Shown here in pieces: positions 13,115 through 15,248 of a stretch of 15,248 nucleotides of DNA (within the stretch, counting starts at the first letter, position 1; each line of letters opens with the position of its first letter). The DNA comes from Actinomycetota bacterium (GTDB taxonomy: Bacteria; Actinomycetota; Humimicrobiia; Humimicrobiales; Humimicrobiaceae): positions 1 to 15,248 of the forward strand of contig VGAU01000016.1 in assembly GCA_016870675.1 (NCBI GenBank), in the 5' to 3' direction. Both the position numbers and the translations under genes were made by a program. Under the pieces are notes generated by a model that saw nothing but the letters and a program-made list of their open reading frames with translations, did not search any database and was not told the DNA's origin.

Positions 13115-15248
13115 TCAAACTTTTAATACACTGCTCCGGTTCAATTTCTTAATATCAAAGTGCATTTTCTTATCTTTAGCACTTACTTCGATCTTCTGCC
13201 CGGATCTTATCTCCCCGCTTATTAATTTTTCAGAAATAGGATCCTCTATCATATTTTGTATGCACCTTCTCATAGGTCTGGCGCCCATTGAAGAGTCATA
13301 GCCTTTCTCCAGTAACAATTCCTTTGCGTTTTTTTTAAGCTCTATTGTAATCCCCTGAAGTTCAAGCTGTTGCTGTACTCTGGACATCATCAGATCCATA
13401 ATATTGTAAACCTGCTGCTTTTGTAATTTGTGAAATACTATTACTTCATCAACCCTGTTCAAGAATTCAGGTCTGAAAGCCTGCTTCAGTTCACTCATTA
13501 CTTTTTCTTTTATTTCGTCATAGGAAAGATCTTCGGTATTTATTTTTTTAAATCCCATTGGAGTATTTTTTTGTATTTCCCTCGCTCCCAGATTAGAAGT
13601 CATTACAATCACAGTATTTTTGAAATCCACTCTCTTACCCTGAGAGTCGGTAAGGTGTCCTTCCTCAAAAATTTGCAATAGTATGTTAAAAACATCAGGA
13701 TGAGCCTTTTCAATTTCATCCAGCAGTATTACGCTATATGGTTTTCTTCTTACCATTTCAGTCAGCTGTCCACCTTCATCATAGCCCACATATCCGGGAG
13801 GGGAACCGACCAGTTTTGATACGGAATGCTTTTCCATATACTCAGACATATCAATATGTATTAAAGCTTCTTCTTTATCAAATAAGAATTCTGCTATTGT
13901 TTTAGCAAGTTCAGTCTTTCCCACACCTGAAGGTCCAAGAAACATAAAAGAGCCGATTGGTCTTTTTGGGTCTTTTAGACCGGAACGGGACCGCCTGATG
14001 GCTTTGGATACTGTTTTTATAGCTTCATCCTGACCAATAACCCTCCTGTGAAGCTCGTCTTCCATTCCAAGCAGTTTGGAAGATTCACTTGAAGTTAGCT
14101 TGTATACCGGGACACCGGTCCAGCTGGATAATATTTCTGTTATCTCATTCTCACCGACAACTTCCTTATCGGTTTTTTTGGTTCTAATTTTAATCTCTTC
14201 TATTTCCCTTTTTTCCTTAATCAGTTGTTTCTCTTTATCACGCATCTGTGCTGCTTTCTCAAAATCCTGTGATTCTATAGCCTTCTTCTTTTCACTTGCA
14301 ATTTTTTCAATATTTGCTTCCAGTTCCTTCAAATCAGGAGGAGTTGTAAGAGTTCTTACCCTGGCCCTGGATGCTGCCTCATCTATCAGGTCAATAGCTT
14401 TATCGGGCAGAAATCTGTCACTAATATAGCGGTGGGACAATTTTGCAGCTGACACTATAGCATCTTCAGTTATCTTGAGGCCATGGAAAGATTCATATCT
14501 GTCTTTAAGCCCTCTTAAAATTTCAATAGTTTCATATACAGTAGGCTCATTTATGAAAATTGGCTGGAATCTTCTTTCCAGAGCTTTATCCTTTTCAACA
14601 TACTTACGATATTCATTAACAGTTGTAGCACCTATAGTTTGAATTTCCCCCCTTGACAGCATAGGCTTCAAGATACTTGCGGCATCGATAGCACCTTCGG
14701 CAGCGCCAGCACCCACCAGAGTATGAACCTCATCAATAAAAAGTATGATATCTCCATCATCCTTAATTTCAGCCAGCACCTTCTTTAACCTTTCCTCAAA
14801 ATCTCCCCTATATCTTGAACCAGCAATTAAAGCCCCCAGATCAAGGGTAAATATTTTCTTATTGGAAAGATTTGAAGGAACCTTTTTTGAACAGATGAAT
14901 TGCGCCAGTCCTTCAACAATTGCAGTTTTTCCTACTCCTGATTCTCCTATAAGGATAGGATTATTCTTTGTTCTTCTGGAAAGTATTTGAATTATTCTGT
15001 CAATTTCTTTCCTTCTCCCTATAACAGGATCAAGTTTGCCCTCATGAGCCAGTAAAGTTAAATCCCTTCCATACTGTAGCAGCATCTTAAGCACCTTTTT
15101 TTGACTTTTATCGGACAGGGCCCTTTCTGGTTCTAAATAATAAGACTGCTTACTTAGAAGTTCCTTTACTTTTTCTTTTACATTATCCAGAGTGATTCCC
15201 ATGCTATTTAAAACTCTTGCTGCCACTCCTTCCCCTTCTCTTAAGAGC
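13115..15248 (-). CDS. clpC: ATP-dependent Clp protease ATP-binding subunit ClpC (5' end outside window)
   Basis: HSP100 unfoldase that feeds proteins to ClpP. The frame is open to the window edge and reads LLREGEG before the GTG at 15226. ClpC proteins carry REGEGxAARVL inside the N-terminal domain, so that GTG is internal and roughly 70-75 residues are missing by comparison with B. subtilis ClpC. Visible order: rest of the N domain; first AAA+ module with Walker A GESGVGKT (14947-14924) and Walker B ILFIDEVHTL; middle domain with a UVR-like SQDFEKAAQMRDKEKQL; second AAA+ module with Walker A GPSGVGKTE, Walker B VILLDEIEKAH and GSPPGYVGYDEGGQLTE; C-terminal domain. The usual Pro in the first Walker A is Ser, a mild change. 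ctsR/mcsAB would lie upstream and cannot be checked. Confidence 0.97.
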   Translation of the reverse strand, partial: LLREGEGVAARVLNSMGITLDNVKEKVKELLSKQSYYLEPERALSDKSQKKVLKMLLQYGRDLTLLAHEGKLDPVIGRRKEIDRIIQILSRRTKNNPILIGESGVGKTAIVEGLAQFICSKKVPSNLSNKKIFTLDLGALIAGSRYRGDFEERLKKVLAEIKDDGDIILFIDEVHTLVGAGAAEGAIDAASILKPMLSRGEIQTIGATTVNEYRKYVEKDKALERRFQPIFINEPTVYETIEILRGLKDRYESFHGLKITEDAIVSAAKLSHRYISDRFLPDKAIDLIDEAASRARVRTLTTPPDLKELEANIEKIASEKKKAIESQDFEKAAQMRDKEKQLIKEKREIEEIKIRTKKTDKEVVGENEITEILSSWTGVPVYKLTSSESSKLLGMEDELHRRVIGQDEAIKTVSKAIRRSRSGLKDPKRPIGSFMFLGPSGVGKTELAKTIAEFLFDKEEALIHIDMSEYMEKHSVSKLVGSPPGYVGYDEGGQLTEMVRRKPYSVILLDEIEKAHPDVFNILLQIFEEGHLTDSQGKRVDFKNTVIVMTSNLGAREIQKNTPMGFKKINTEDLSYDEIKEKVMSELKQAFRPEFLNRVDEVIVFHKLQKQQVYNIMDLMMSRVQQQLELQGITIELKKNAKELLLEKGYDSSMGARPMRRCIQNMIEDPISEKLISGEIRSGQKIEVSAKDKKMHFDIKKLNRSSVLKV

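Noticed and set aside
14076..14429. 117-codon plus-strand frame inside clpC, and similar long antisense frames in accB, cysS, gltX and ispF
   Set aside because: They mirror conserved coding sequence on the other strand and have Ser/Phe/Leu-rich shadow compositions without ribosome binding sites.
13115..15226. GTG at 15226 as the clpC start
   Set aside because: The preceding in-frame codons read LLREGEG, an internal ClpC N-domain segment.

Overview
The window is 15.2 kb of a compact, low-GC bacterial chromosome. The order clpC-disA-ispD-ispF-gltX-cysE-cysS-(TA insert)-rlmB-yacP follows the conserved block known from Bacillota (B. subtilis clpC-radA-disA-ispD-ispF-gltX-cysE-cysS-mrnC-rlmB-yacP), and parts of it also occur in Actinomycetota. 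DisA, ClpC with a UVR-type linker and YacP fit such a lineage, but I cannot name the organism. There is no rRNA, tRNA, CRISPR array or insertion sequence that I can see. No gene-free stretch exceeds 300 bases; the longest is 5903-6127.

Plus strand, 1-3608: a biotin operon made of the 3' end of bioY (biotin importer S-component), a 617-residue fusion protein and accC (biotin carboxylase). The fusion has an N-terminal pyruvate-carboxylase/oxaloacetate-decarboxylase-like carboxyltransferase region followed by a complete AccB-type biotin carrier. Most recognisable catalytic residues of the carboxyltransferase part are replaced, so it looks like a pseudoenzyme scaffold. This is the most unusual item in the window.

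Minus strand, 3611-5902: an apparent operon of a 51-residue unrecognised ORF, rlmB (23S rRNA 2'-O-methyltransferase), yacP (NYN-domain nuclease) and a lipoprotein thermonuclease with a lamin-tail domain.

Plus strand, 6128-6923: a two-gene toxin-antitoxin module (RHH/UPF0175 antitoxin and DUF3368 PIN-like toxin). It sits between cysS and rlmB, where mrnC often lies, and has its own promoter and a candidate operator.

Minus strand, 6925-15248: a long co-directional run, clpC (5' end outside the window), disA, ispD, ispF, gltX, cysE, cysS. It covers protein quality control, c-di-AMP synthesis, two MEP isoprenoid steps, Glu and Cys tRNA charging and cysteine biosynthesis. radA and carD, often found in this block, are absent. 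CysS has an altered HIGH motif, and its ribosome binding site is built from a 10-bp tandem repeat.

Two convergent junctions (3608/3611 and 6923/6925) have 1-2 bases between stop codons and no visible terminator.
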